A DNA stretch of 25,909 nt from an uncultured Collinsella sp. (GTDB taxonomy: Bacteria; Actinomycetota; Coriobacteriia; Coriobacteriales; Coriobacteriaceae). The notes under the pieces were generated by a model. It saw only the letters and a program-made list of their open reading frames with translations. It was not told where the DNA came from and made no database searches. Position numbers and translations under genes: made by a program. Shown here in pieces: positions 1 to 7,320 of this stretch. Every line of letters starts with the position of its first letter. Positions within the stretch are counted from its first letter, which is position 1. The DNA is taken from contig CATVZP010000024.1 of the NCBI GenBank assembly GCA_958348565.1, forward strand, positions 1 through 25,909. The letters are read 5' to 3'.

Positions 1-2
1 GT

Positions 3-368
3 TGGCGGCGACGCGCCGTCGGTGTGCCTGTGAGCGCCTGCACGCTGCTCGTCCGCTGCGGATGCGCGGGCGGCGGCAAAGGAGCGCTGGTGAGCGATGA
101 AGTGTCGCTCACCCTCTCCACCAGCAACACCCAGACGCTTTTCAGCGAGGAAGGAGGAGGCATGGTTGTGCGAAGGCTCACGCCGCGCGAGTGCGAGCGT
201 CTTCAGGGTTTTCCGGACGATTGGACGAGGATACCCTATCGCGGCAAGCCCGCAGACGAGTGCCCGGACGGCCCGCGCTACAAGGCGGTCGGCAACAGCA
301 TGGCCGTTCCCGTTATGAGGTGGATCGGCGAGAGGATCGCCATGGCCGAGGCGGGTGAGATTTCATGA
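3..368 (+). CDS. DNA (cytosine-5) methyltransferase, C-terminal part
   Basis: The visible part carries the C-terminal signature of cytosine-C5 DNA methyltransferases: RRLTPRECERLQGFPDDW (motif IX region) followed by RYKAVGNSMAVPV (motif X), which closes the AdoMet-binding fold. The N-terminal catalytic motifs lie outside the window, so the gene is cut by the window edge and its true start is not visible. An internal GTG at 24 is open but should not be taken as the start, because about 120 residues is far below the usual 300-450. Phages use such enzymes to protect their DNA from host restriction or to mark it. The stop overlaps the next gene by 4 nt. In the first 33 bases a different frame also reads like methyltransferase linker sequence (see findings), so a frameshift near position 30 is possible. 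Confidence 0.85.
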   Translation, partial: WRRRAVGVPVSACTLLVRCGCAGGGKGALVSDEVSLTLSTSNTQTLFSEEGGGMVVRRLTPRECERLQGFPDDWTRIPYRGKPADECPDGPRYKAVGNSMAVPVMRWIGERIAMAEAGEIS

Positions 369-559
369 GCTGCGATTCGTTTGAGTGGGCGTGCGAAAGA
401 TGCGGCAGGACGTACCGCAATCCGTTTTTCACGTGCTACCCGCGCGAGTTTTGGAAGGACAACAAGAAGCGAGCCGGCGAGGTATGCGAAAAGTGCCGCG
501 ACGAAATCGACTATGACCAAGTTCGTCGCAGGAAAGCGAAGGCAGGCGAGGCCTCATGA
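365..559 (+). CDS. Small zinc-ribbon-like phage protein
   Basis: This 64-residue protein has two CxxC pairs, C10/C13 and C41/C44, spaced as in a zinc ribbon, and a basic C-terminal tail (QVRRRKAKAG). The metal-binding pattern is seen directly; a nucleic-acid or protein-binding role is inferred. The ATG overlaps the methyltransferase stop (ATGA-type coupling), and its own stop overlaps the next start by 4 nt, so it belongs to a translationally coupled operon. No specific family is recognised. Confidence 0.65.
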   Translation: MSCDSFEWACERCGRTYRNPFFTCYPREFWKDNKKRAGEVCEKCRDEIDYDQVRRRKAKAGEAS

Positions 560-909
560 GCTACGACATAAGGCTGTGCGACCCCGTGACGCACGAGACG
601 TTGGAGGTCGATTCTCCGCATCTCATGGCGGGCGGAACATATGCCCTGGGAGGCACGACCGAGCTTTGGCTGAACGTGACCTACAACTACGCCAGGCACT
701 ACCACTGCTTGGGAGAGCGCGGCATCCGCGAAATCTACGGGAAGACCGGGGCCGAGTCGATACCGATGCTCAAAGCAGCGGCCTTGAGGCTTGGCGACGA
801 TGTTTCCGACGACTACTGGGAGGCCACCGAGGGCAACGCCAAGCGGGCGCTGTTACAGCTGCTCGCCATGGCGAGGATGCGCCCCGACGGCGTATGGGAC
901 GGCGACTGA
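556..909 (+). CDS. Hypothetical phage protein (117 aa)
   Basis: A soluble 117-residue protein starting MSYDIRLCDPVTHETL, with an aromatic patch (LWLNVTYNYARHYH) near residues 38-51 and no transmembrane segment. It has the look of a small protein commonly found in phage early/middle regions, but I do not recognise a family with a known function. It is coupled to the upstream gene by a 4-nt overlap and sits 11 nt before the next gene. Confidence 0.65.
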   Translation: MSYDIRLCDPVTHETLEVDSPHLMAGGTYALGGTTELWLNVTYNYARHYHCLGERGIREIYGKTGAESIPMLKAAALRLGDDVSDDYWEATEGNAKRALLQLLAMARMRPDGVWDGD

Positions 910-920
910 GAGGAACCTAA

Positions 921-1253
921 ATGAAGAAGGCGATGATCGTCCAGCCAATGAACGGGCTTGGCGAGGAGCAGATACTTGAGGCCCGCACGAAGGCGGTCGC
1001 AGAGCTTGAGCGGCGCGGATACGAGGTCGTGGACACGTACTTCAAGGACGGCCTCGCGGTGCCGCACAAGGTCGTGAACGAGCCGCTGTACTACCTAAGC
1101 CAGAGCCTCGCGAAGATGGCCTGCTGCGACGCCGTGTTCCTCTGCGAGGGATGGGAGAACGCCAGGGGTTGCAGGGTTGAGCGCGCCGCAGCCGTGGCAT
1201 ACGACCTTGAGATCATCGGCCACGACATCCCGTGCACGGGCGGTGCCCGATGA
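921..1253 (+). CDS. DUF4406-like (nucleoside 2-deoxyribosyltransferase-like fold) protein
   Basis: This 110-residue protein opens with a beta strand and Met-Asn-Gly turn (MIVQPMNGL), followed by an amphipathic helix with conserved Glu and Arg, then GYEVVDTYF. Later comes DAVFLCEGWENARGCRVERAAA. This is the plan of DUF4406 and nucleoside deoxyribosyltransferase-like proteins: a short Rossmann-type fold with a substrate loop after strand 1 and a 'D.v..l.gWe.S.Ga..E...A' segment. Phages often carry such proteins, but the activity is generally unproven. The start is preceded by AGAGGAAC. The stop overlaps the next ATG. A role in nucleotide metabolism is inference. Confidence 0.65.
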   Translation: MKKAMIVQPMNGLGEEQILEARTKAVAELERRGYEVVDTYFKDGLAVPHKVVNEPLYYLSQSLAKMACCDAVFLCEGWENARGCRVERAAAVAYDLEIIGHDIPCTGGAR

Positions 1254-1546
1254 ACATGGTCGTCTACGAACCACCCAGCGGGTGGAACCTTCCGCCCGGC
1301 TGCTTCGAGGGAGACCCGAACGCGCCGTGGAACCAGGTGGACGAGCCGGCTTGCGGAGATTGCGCCCACTGCATAGAGGGATGCTGCGACTACGGCATCT
1401 GCGAGCTTGAGTTCGAGGAGGCTTTCAGCGCTCAGGAGGCGAAGGAGCCGATGGCGGCATGGGAGGCTGCGAAGTGGGCGCGAGACTGGATCGTCGAACA
1501 CTACAAGGACATGCAGGAGGACTGGTGCAAACGGTTCGATGGATAG
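1250..1546 (+). CDS. Hypothetical cysteine-rich phage protein (98 aa)
   Basis: The start chosen is the ATG at 1250, which overlaps the upstream TGA; an ATG two codons on (1256) is an alternative. The protein has a cysteine cluster CGDCAHCIEGCCDYGIC around residues 30-46, probably a metal-binding knuckle, and a C-terminal helix rich in Trp and acidic residues. No family is recognised. The 3' end overlaps the next small gene by 22 nt. Confidence 0.55.
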   Translation: MNMVVYEPPSGWNLPPGCFEGDPNAPWNQVDEPACGDCAHCIEGCCDYGICELEFEEAFSAQEAKEPMAAWEAAKWARDWIVEHYKDMQEDWCKRFDG

Positions 1547-1653
1547 CGGCATCATGCGCCGCGCTGCTTGTCGCGGTTGTGGCCCTTGAGCTTTATGTAA
1601 TCAGAACGCTGGCGGCGGGGCTGGTGGTTCTGGCCCTGCTCGCCTGCGGGTAG
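1525..1653 (+). CDS. Tiny membrane protein (42 aa)
   Basis: A GTG start at 1525 follows AGGAGG (1515-1520) with a 4-nt gap. The product is nearly all hydrophobic: one segment around WIAASCAALLVAVVALELYV and a second around LAAGLVVLALLACG, separated by IRT. It would insert in the membrane as a short hairpin. It overlaps the upstream gene in another frame. Two more tiny membrane proteins follow at 1889 and 2007. Function unknown. Confidence 0.45.
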   Translation: MQTVRWIAASCAALLVAVVALELYVIRTLAAGLVVLALLACG

Positions 1654-1664
1654 GAGGTGGCAGA

Positions 1665-1892
1665 TTGACCAACTGGGAACGCTACTTCGGTTCGCCCGAG
1701 GCCGCGATGCACATGGAGGTGCGCATGCTGCGCGACGGGTGGCGGCTCAAAATCTCGTTGAGCGAGTGCAACCCCTTCACAACGTGCGCGTTCGAGTCGC
1801 GCTGGGTGCGGGACTTCGCCTCGTGGGACGAGTACATGGACTGGCTCAAGGCCGAGTACGACGATGGAACCATCAGGTGGGAGGATGAATGA
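1665..1892 (+). CDS. Hypothetical phage protein, MTNxERYFGxPE type (75 aa)
   Basis: Translation appears to start at TTG 1665, preceded by an AGGAGG at 1651-1656 with an 8-nt gap; there is no better ATG. The opening MTNWERYFGSPE resembles the N-terminus of many short phage proteins of unknown function that begin MTNxEKYFGTPE. The rest holds LSECNPFTTC (possible metal ligand pair) and an acidic/aromatic tail (FASWDEYMDWLKAEYDDG). No enzyme motif is visible. Confidence 0.6.
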   Translation: MTNWERYFGSPEAAMHMEVRMLRDGWRLKISLSECNPFTTCAFESRWVRDFASWDEYMDWLKAEYDDGTIRWEDE

Positions 1893-2005
1893 GCCGCCCG
1901 GGATGCAACCGGGGATGTCTGCTCGTTATAGCGGCATCCCTGCTAATAGACGGATTGACGCTGTGGGCGGCGGTATCGCTGACCCGCATGATCATTGGAG
2001 GATGA
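1889..2005 (+). CDS. Tiny membrane protein (38 aa)
   Basis: The ATG at 1889 overlaps the TGA of the upstream gene (ATGA). The product, beginning MSRPGCNRGCLLVIAASLL, has a basic N-terminus and one hydrophobic span to about residue 36, suggesting a single-pass membrane protein. Its stop lies 1 nt before the next start. Function unknown; confidence rests on coupling and hydrophobicity only. Confidence 0.4.
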   Translation: MSRPGCNRGCLLVIAASLLIDGLTLWAAVSLTRMIIGG

Positions 2006-2006
2006 C

Positions 2007-2135
2007 ATGGGATACAAGAAGTTAATGGATGCAGCCGGTGCTGTCGTGTCCATGCTCGTGATGCTCTTCCTGGTGCTGCTCGTGTGCTACGGCATCGTGT
2101 GGTGCATCGGCGGGATAGCGGCGATGCTGGCATGA
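2007..2135 (+). CDS. Tiny membrane protein (42 aa)
   Basis: ATG at 2007 follows GGAGGA (1997-2002). The product has a short basic lead (MGYKKLMDAAG) and a long hydrophobic stretch rich in Val, Leu and Met through residue 42, so it is a single-pass membrane peptide. Its stop overlaps the HNH gene start by 4 nt. No function can be assigned. Confidence 0.45.
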   Translation: MGYKKLMDAAGAVVSMLVMLFLVLLVCYGIVWCIGGIAAMLA

Positions 2136-2422
2136 GCGGCAACCCGCGCAACCGCAACGGCAACGCAAGGCGCAAGCTGAGAGCGAGGCTGAGGGCAGAG
2201 GGAAGGCCGTGCCACATATGCGGCCAGCCGATAGACTACAGCCTGCCGAGCGGCGACCCGTGGAGCTTCGAGGTGGACGAGCTGCTGCCCGTGTCGAGGG
2301 GAGGCAGCCCGCTGGACTACTCCAACGTGGATGCAGCCCACAGGATATGCAACCAGCGGCGCGGCAACAGGATGCCGGGCGACGCCAAGCAGTACCAGAT
2401 ACGCCGCACGCGGCTGTTCTGA
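2132..2422 (+). CDS. HNH endonuclease, phage packaging-associated
   Basis: This 96-residue HNH-type protein has C27xxC30 for zinc, then SFEVDELLPVSRGG (residues 45-58), N65, and H70xxC73N74. Small HNH proteins next to terminase genes are known to assist cleavage of concatemeric DNA during packaging in several long-tailed phages. The usual 'DH' of the HNH motif reads D49-E50 here, a variant I associate with an actinobacterial phage subgroup ('VDE.vPVSRGG'), so it is not necessarily inactive. The ATG at 2132 overlaps the upstream stop. The gene lies just before a terminator and the terminase operon. Confidence 0.85.
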   Translation: MSGNPRNRNGNARRKLRARLRAEGRPCHICGQPIDYSLPSGDPWSFEVDELLPVSRGGSPLDYSNVDAAHRICNQRRGNRMPGDAKQYQIRRTRLF

Positions 2423-2448
2423 GGGAAAACATAGCAATGCACCAATAG

Positions 2449-2484
2449 GGGCGCGGTCGTTTCGGCGGTCGCGCCCTTTCTTTT
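2449..2484 (+). terminator. Rho-independent terminator after the HNH gene
   Basis: GGGCGCG (2449-2455) pairs with CGCGCCC (2470-2476) and is followed by TTTCTTTT. It ends the small-gene operon 27 nt after the HNH stop. Confidence 0.75.
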
Positions 2485-2600
2485 GGCCCCAAGCGCCGAA
2501 GCCGCCGAAAAGAGGCGGGGCGGTCGCCCCTCCCCTGGGTCGGAAGGCCACTCCGGCCGCCTAGGGCCGATTTCCCCCCGCCCGTTCCGAACGATTTCGC

Positions 2601-2622
2601 TATCTCACGCCGCCATTACGAT
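2601..2622 (+). promoter_or_regulatory. Candidate phage late control element/promoter, copy 1
   Basis: ATCTCACG at 2602-2609 is followed by a -10-like TACGAT at 2617-2622, 24 nt before the terS start. An 18-of-22 match occurs at 21740-21761, before the lysis operon, and a shorter match at 7290-7298. There is no good TTGACA at the expected place, which would fit a promoter that needs an activator. A packaging-related (cos) element is an alternative for this copy, since it lies beside terS. Confidence 0.45.
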
Positions 2623-2645
2623 TCCCCGCGAAGAAGGAGGAAATC

Positions 2646-3089
2646 ATGGCCGAGAACATCGAGATGCCGCAGGAAGTGGCTAGCGACCCCGTGCAAGCCG
2701 CCATCTGGGAGCAGCTGACCGCGAGGCGCACGTTCGCGCAGGAGGATGCGCCGACGCTGGCGCTGCTCTGCTACTGGCACGCCGTGGCGAACCAGGCACG
2801 CGAGGCCATGGCCATCGGGGGCAACGAGATCGAAATACTCGACGCCACCGCATACAAGCCGATCAGAGGCAAGGGCGGCAAGCGGCTCAAGATGATGCGC
2901 AAGAATCCGGCGCTGACCGTGCTGAAGGAGGCCAGCACCGAGATCAGAGCGCTGTCAGACCAGCTCGGCCTGTCCAAGTCGGCCCGCAACGTCACGGTGC
3001 AGCAGGCGCGACCCGCGAGCGCCCACGGCAAGCTGCTCACGCTCATGTTCGACGACCGCGAGACGCGTGCCAAGGCGGCAGGCGCGTGA
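2646..3089 (+). CDS. terS: Terminase small subunit (P27-like)
   Basis: This 147-residue protein lies immediately before the large terminase gene and has the pattern of P27-family small terminases: a helical N-terminus, a central LLCYWHAVANQAREAM helix, and the region NPALTVLKEASTEIRALSDQLGLSKSAR, matching the 'NP....... .a...i..l...lGltP.sR' of the family. The family recognises phage DNA and loads it onto the packaging motor. AAGGAGG sits 7 nt before the ATG. The stop overlaps the terL start by 1 nt. Confidence 0.88.
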   Translation: MAENIEMPQEVASDPVQAAIWEQLTARRTFAQEDAPTLALLCYWHAVANQAREAMAIGGNEIEILDATAYKPIRGKGGKRLKMMRKNPALTVLKEASTEIRALSDQLGLSKSARNVTVQQARPASAHGKLLTLMFDDRETRAKAAGA

Positions 3090-4510
3090 TGCAGGCGAGG
3101 CAGACCCCGACATACGAGGCGAACATCCCAGAAAGGCTCGACGGGGACGGCCCCATGGCGGCAGAACTGGCATCCGCGTACTTCGGTGACCCGCTGCCGT
3201 GGCAGCCGCACCTGCTCGACGCCATGCTCGCCCGCGATGGACGCGACAAGTACCTGCTGCGCTCGATCGGCATATCCATCCCGCGACAGAACGGCAAGAG
3301 CTGGGACGTTCGCGCCCGCTGCTTCCACGGCGCCCTCAACGGCGAGAAGATTCTGTACACATGCCAGCACGGCGACACCTCAGACCAGATGTTCCAGGAG
3401 CTTTCAAGGCCATTCGAGGACGAGGACGAGCCTGAGCTTAACGCCCTGCTGCTCGCCGTGCGCAAGACCAACGGCCAGCAGGCCATCAAGCTCAAGAACG
3501 GCGGCCTTATCCGCTTCACCACGCGCACCGACTCGCTGGCGCGAGGCAAGACCTACGACGTGCTCATTTACGACGAAGCACAGGAGCTTACGGCCAAGCA
3601 GCAGGCGGCTTCTCTGCCCGCCATCTCGGCAGGGTCGAAGCACAACCCGCAGACAATCTACCTGGGCACGCCGCCAGGCCCCGACAACGTTGGCACGGTG
3701 TTCCGCGACCTCCACGAGGACGTTCACAACGGCAGGTCTGAGATGGGATGGATCGAGTGGGGCGCTACAGAGATCGGCGACGTGCACGACGAGTCGCGAT
3801 GGTTCGAGTACAACCCGTCTCTCGGCACAATCCTCGACATAGAGGCCGTACGCGGCGAGTCCGAGCAGATGCAGCCCGACGTCTTCGCGCGTGAGCGCCT
3901 TGGCTGGTGGAGCCCAATCGGAGGAGCCGACTCATACGCGCTTTCGAGCGCCAAGTGGAAGGCGTGCGAGGCGGCGGGGCCGATGCAGGAAGGCAAGCTC
4001 GCGTTCGGCGTGAAGTTCTCGCCCGACGGGTCGCGCGTTGCCGTGTCCTGGGCGAAGGCAGAGCGCGGTGCCGGCTCCTACGTCGAGCTTTACGACCTCA
4101 TGAGCGCTGAGGGCGGCACTGTCGGCATATCCGACATGCTGCTGCGCAACCGCGAGGAGATCGCGTGCGTCTGCATCGACGGAAAGAGCGGAGCGGACGC
4201 GCTGAAGCAGCGGCTTCTGGACGGCAGGATGCCGAAGTCGGCGATCGTCATGGGCAGCACCGCGATCGTGCAGGCCGCTGCGACGATGCTGGCCGACGAG
4301 GTCAACGCCGGGACGACGAGCCACATCGAATCGCCCGCGTTGGACGATTCCGCAACGAAGTCGATCAAGCGCGACATCGGGCGCGACGGCTGGGGCTTCG
4401 GCGACGGCCCCGACTCTTCGTCAGCGCCGATCGAGAGCGCATCGCTGGCCCTATGGGCGGCGAGGACAACCAAGAGAGACCCGAGACGTAAACAGGAGGC
4501 AAGCTTCTGA
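3089..4510 (+). CDS. terL: Terminase large subunit (packaging ATPase/nuclease)
   Basis: At 473 residues it matches the usual length of large terminases. It shows a Walker A-like PRQNGKS (residues 65-71), Walker B VLIYDEAQ (158-165, with D162 E163), and YLGTPPG (191-197), which fits the motif III/coupling position. The C-terminal half contains acidic strands typical of the RNase H-like nuclease (FGVKFSPDGSRVAVSW and CVCIDGKSGADAL). It cuts and pumps DNA into proheads through the portal. I chose ATG 3089 over the GTG one codon upstream because it overlaps the terS stop in ATGA fashion. The stop overlaps the portal start by 1 nt. Confidence 0.93.
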   Translation: MQARQTPTYEANIPERLDGDGPMAAELASAYFGDPLPWQPHLLDAMLARDGRDKYLLRSIGISIPRQNGKSWDVRARCFHGALNGEKILYTCQHGDTSDQMFQELSRPFEDEDEPELNALLLAVRKTNGQQAIKLKNGGLIRFTTRTDSLARGKTYDVLIYDEAQELTAKQQAASLPAISAGSKHNPQTIYLGTPPGPDNVGTVFRDLHEDVHNGRSEMGWIEWGATEIGDVHDESRWFEYNPSLGTILDIEAVRGESEQMQPDVFARERLGWWSPIGGADSYALSSAKWKACEAAGPMQEGKLAFGVKFSPDGSRVAVSWAKAERGAGSYVELYDLMSAEGGTVGISDMLLRNREEIACVCIDGKSGADALKQRLLDGRMPKSAIVMGSTAIVQAAATMLADEVNAGTTSHIESPALDDSATKSIKRDIGRDGWGFGDGPDSSSAPIESASLALWAARTTKRDPRRKQEASF

Positions 4511-5937
4511 TGGCAGCAGTGAACATGGAACTGGCCGGACAGGTCGCGGCGGCGGAAGGCCTGCGACACGAGGACAAGGCGCTCGTGCGCGAGCTTATGG
4601 ACACGTGGCGCACCCACCGATCCCGCAACATGTTGCGGGAGGACTACTACCTCGGACACGTCGGCGTCAAAGACCTAGGCATCGCCATGCCGAAAGCCCT
4701 CGCAAAGAAGATCAACCCGCGCGTTGACTGGCCCAAGAAGGCGGTGCACGCCTTGGCAGACCGCTCGGTGTTCAACGGCTTCACTGCCGACGACGATGCC
4801 GTTACCATGCGGCTGCGCGACATATGTGCCGACAACCAGCTCGAAGCTCTCTACCGCAAGAACCTTATCGGTGAGCTGAAGCACTGCTGCGGCTTCTGGA
4901 CTGTCACGGACGGCGGCGGCAAGCCAATCATCTCCGCGTACCCGGCAACCGCAGCGGCGGCAATCTGGGATGACGCGCAGAAGCGCATCAAGGCCGGTCT
5001 CGTTGTGGCCGAGTCGAAGAAGATGCCAGGTGACACCGAGCGCGTGCCGACCGTCGTGCACCTGCTCACAGAAGACGCGCTGGTGGTGCTTACGCGCGGC
5101 AGCGGCCACTGGGTGGCCGACTACATGGAGCATGGCATGGGTCGCTGTCTCATGGAGCCTATGCCCTACGATGCCACGCTTGAGCGACCGTTCGGCTCCT
5201 CGCGCATCAGCCGTTCGGTCATGAGCATCACAGACGACGCCATACGCCAACGCGCCCGCATGGAGGTGGCGTCTGAGGCCGCGACGCTGCCGCAGACCTG
5301 GCTGCTCGGCACATACAAGAAGATGATCAACGGGCAGAACAAGTACGACGCGTCGATGGGGGCGGTCAACGAGATCACCAAAGACCCTGACGGAGACTCG
5401 CCGACCGTGTGGCAGTCGGCCCAGTTGCAGATGGCGCCGCTCACCGAGTACCTGCGCCAGCTAGCATGCCAAATGTCGGCGGTCACCAATGTTCCGGTGT
5501 CTTTCTTCGGCGTGAGCAACGACAACCCATCCTCTTCGGATGCCATCGCTGCATCGCTCGAACCGCTCGTGATCGATGCGAAGAACCTCAACCGCGAGAA
5601 TGGCAACGCTTTGCGCAACGTGGCCTACATGGCGCTCGCTGTGGCGAACGGCACGGATTACGAGACCGAGCGCGATGCCGGCTACAACCTCAACCCGCGC
5701 TTCATGTCCCCGGCCTACCCGTCAATCGTGAGCCTGTCCGACGCCGCGTTGAAGCAGGTGCAGGGTCTGCCGAAGCTCGCCAACTCCGACGTGATGCTCG
5801 AAATGCTCGACTACACAGACGAGCAGATCCAGCGCATCAACAGCGACAACAAGAAGGCACAGGCGAGCGCTGCCGTGGCCTCGCTGTTCGAGCCGAAGGA
5901 GGGCGAGGATGGCGGAGATACCTCGCAGCTTGCTTAA
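4510..5937 (+). CDS. Portal protein (SPP1 gp6-like)
   Basis: This 475-residue protein directly follows terL, the normal place for the portal, and resembles the SPP1 gp6 family: an N-terminal helix with EDYYLGH, then INPRVDWPKKAVHALADRSVFNGF, and a later segment NVPVSFFGVSNDNPSSSDAIAASLEPLV that fits the family's conserved core. The portal forms the dodecameric ring at one capsid vertex through which DNA passes. AGGAGG precedes the start by 10 nt; an ATG at 4525 is an alternative. The end overlaps the MuF gene by 29 nt. Confidence 0.9.
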   Translation: MAAVNMELAGQVAAAEGLRHEDKALVRELMDTWRTHRSRNMLREDYYLGHVGVKDLGIAMPKALAKKINPRVDWPKKAVHALADRSVFNGFTADDDAVTMRLRDICADNQLEALYRKNLIGELKHCCGFWTVTDGGGKPIISAYPATAAAAIWDDAQKRIKAGLVVAESKKMPGDTERVPTVVHLLTEDALVVLTRGSGHWVADYMEHGMGRCLMEPMPYDATLERPFGSSRISRSVMSITDDAIRQRARMEVASEAATLPQTWLLGTYKKMINGQNKYDASMGAVNEITKDPDGDSPTVWQSAQLQMAPLTEYLRQLACQMSAVTNVPVSFFGVSNDNPSSSDAIAASLEPLVIDAKNLNRENGNALRNVAYMALAVANGTDYETERDAGYNLNPRFMSPAYPSIVSLSDAALKQVQGLPKLANSDVMLEMLDYTDEQIQRINSDNKKAQASAAVASLFEPKEGEDGGDTSQLA

Positions 5938-7183
5938 CGAGCTTACGGACGAGATCAACGCGCTATCTGGAATGGCGCAGCGCCAAGCCGGCGACGCGCT
6001 CACCCGCTTGGTGGCCGACTGGGAGGCGAGCGGGAACGGCGACATAGCGGCGCTGCGAGAGGCGGCCTACGAGGTGATCGAGACGGCTTGCGGCTACTAC
6101 GCCGACACCGTTGCGGCTGGCCGCGCCGCCGAGTTCTATGACGCCGTGCGCAAGGCGCAGGACGCGCCCGGGAAGTACGCCGCCGTCGCCGAGTCGCTGC
6201 GCGACCCCCAGGCGACGTACGGCTCGGTGAAGGCGTTCATGGTAAGCGTGGTGAAGCAGGGAGCCACCGACATGTTCGTGGCCGCGTGCGTTCGCCGCCT
6301 CGATGCAGAGATCCGCAAGGCCGCGAACATGTGCGTGGCGCACAACGTCTCCAAAGACCCGGCGAAACCGAGGTACGCACGCGTGCCGTCTGGCGAGACG
6401 TGCGGTTTCTGCCTCATGCTCTCCTCGTTCGGCTTCAACTACAAGACAAAGGAGGCCGCAAGCCACTCGCACCCAAAGTGCGACTGCCGCGTCGTGCCGA
6501 GCTTCGGCAAGGGATCAAAGGTCAAGGGCTACGACCCCGACGGCATGTACGACAGGTTCAACGAGTGCCTTGACACATTGGGCGGTCGCAACGGGCTGTG
6601 GGCGGAATGGGACGCCATGCCCGACGCGGAGCGAGAGGCGTACATCAAGGCCCACGGAAACAAGGCCGGCAAGGCTTTCGACAAGTACGTGAACAAGCGC
6701 ATGGTCGAGGAGATCGAACTGCGCGATCCGAAGTGGTACGCATCGGGAGAACATTCCGGCATCGAGTTTACGGACTCCGCCGTGAAAGGCGAGAAGCTAA
6801 AGCGCTGGAAGAAAGACCCCGGCGAAAGAATTACCGCCGAGAAGTTGAACGCGCTTGGCTATAAGGCGGAGTTCTGGGAAGACGAATCGCATCTGACAGC
6901 ACCGAACTCCGATGGGAAGACAACGATTAGCCGAGCGGATTTATCAACGGGTATCGAAATCAAGACGATCTACGGAGCTGGGTCTGAGAACACGTTCAAG
7001 TCTCACATCAAGTCAATACCCGGCAAGAATGGCGTGAAGCTCACCGTCGTCGACGTGAGCGAGAACGAAAAGGTGACGGACGAGCAGGCGATAAAGTGGA
7101 TCAGCAAGTACATGGCCCGCTATCACATCAGCGAGGTCAGGATGCTCGGGCACGATGGGAAACTCCTGCGAATAAAGAAATAG
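5909..7183 (+). CDS. MuF-type minor capsid protein fused to a CdiA-like nuclease toxin domain
   Basis: This 424-residue protein has two parts. Residues 1-230 look like a phage minor capsid (VG6/MuF-type) protein, with a zinc-binding region CGFCLML (165-171) and HPKCDCRV (188-195). After a linker, residues 300-424 resemble a contact-dependent-inhibition tRNase of the CdiA C-terminal type: ITAEKLNALGYKAEFW, then STGIEIKTIYGAGSENTF (346-363), where E350 and K352 fit the E-x-K of a PD-(D/E)xK-like nuclease. MuF proteins carrying polymorphic toxin domains are an established family in temperate phages. The toxin part appears AT-richer than the flanking genes, suggesting module exchange. A terminator follows, and no immunity gene is visible next to it. 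Nuclease activity is inferred. Confidence 0.82.
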   Translation: MAEIPRSLLNELTDEINALSGMAQRQAGDALTRLVADWEASGNGDIAALREAAYEVIETACGYYADTVAAGRAAEFYDAVRKAQDAPGKYAAVAESLRDPQATYGSVKAFMVSVVKQGATDMFVAACVRRLDAEIRKAANMCVAHNVSKDPAKPRYARVPSGETCGFCLMLSSFGFNYKTKEAASHSHPKCDCRVVPSFGKGSKVKGYDPDGMYDRFNECLDTLGGRNGLWAEWDAMPDAEREAYIKAHGNKAGKAFDKYVNKRMVEEIELRDPKWYASGEHSGIEFTDSAVKGEKLKRWKKDPGERITAEKLNALGYKAEFWEDESHLTAPNSDGKTTISRADLSTGIEIKTIYGAGSENTFKSHIKSIPGKNGVKLTVVDVSENEKVTDEQAIKWISKYMARYHISEVRMLGHDGKLLRIKK

Positions 7184-7229
7184 CCAGCGGCTGCATGTCT
7201 CTATAGGTGAGTCAAACAACCCGCTGGCT
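7182..7229. repeat. 9-bp inverted repeat after the MuF-toxin gene
   Basis: AGCCAGCGG (7182-7190, overlapping the stop codon) is repeated inverted as CCGCTGGCT (7221-7229), with 30 nt between. There is no T-run after it; the real terminator follows about 30 nt later. The role is unknown. Confidence 0.5.
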
Positions 7230-7259
7230 AACCAGATTATAACCGCAAAAAACAGCAAG

Positions 7260-7282
7260 GGCCACCTACGGGTGGCCTTTTT
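7260..7282 (+). terminator. Rho-independent terminator after the MuF-toxin gene
   Basis: GGCCACC (7260-7266), loop TACG, GGTGGCC (7271-7277), then TTTTT. It separates the packaging operon from the scaffold/capsid operon. Confidence 0.85.
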
Positions 7283-7289
7283 CATGCCG

Positions 7290-7298
7290 AATCTCACG
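7290..7298 (+). promoter_or_regulatory. Candidate late control element, copy 3 (partial)
   Basis: AATCTCACG matches the left half of the 22-bp element at 21740-21761 exactly and that at 2601-2622 except for its first base. Here it is followed by CTCATAAGAA rather than the TACGAT of the other copies. Like those, it lies shortly after a terminator and before an operon, here the scaffold/capsid genes. Confidence 0.35.
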
Positions 7299-7320
7299 CT
7301 CATAAGAAACTGTCGCGGAC

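Noticed and set aside
2516..2535. GC-rich palindrome GGGGCGGTCGCCCC between the HNH and terS genes
   Set aside because: The loop would be only 2 nt and there is no T-run. It may be structural, but nothing supports a function.
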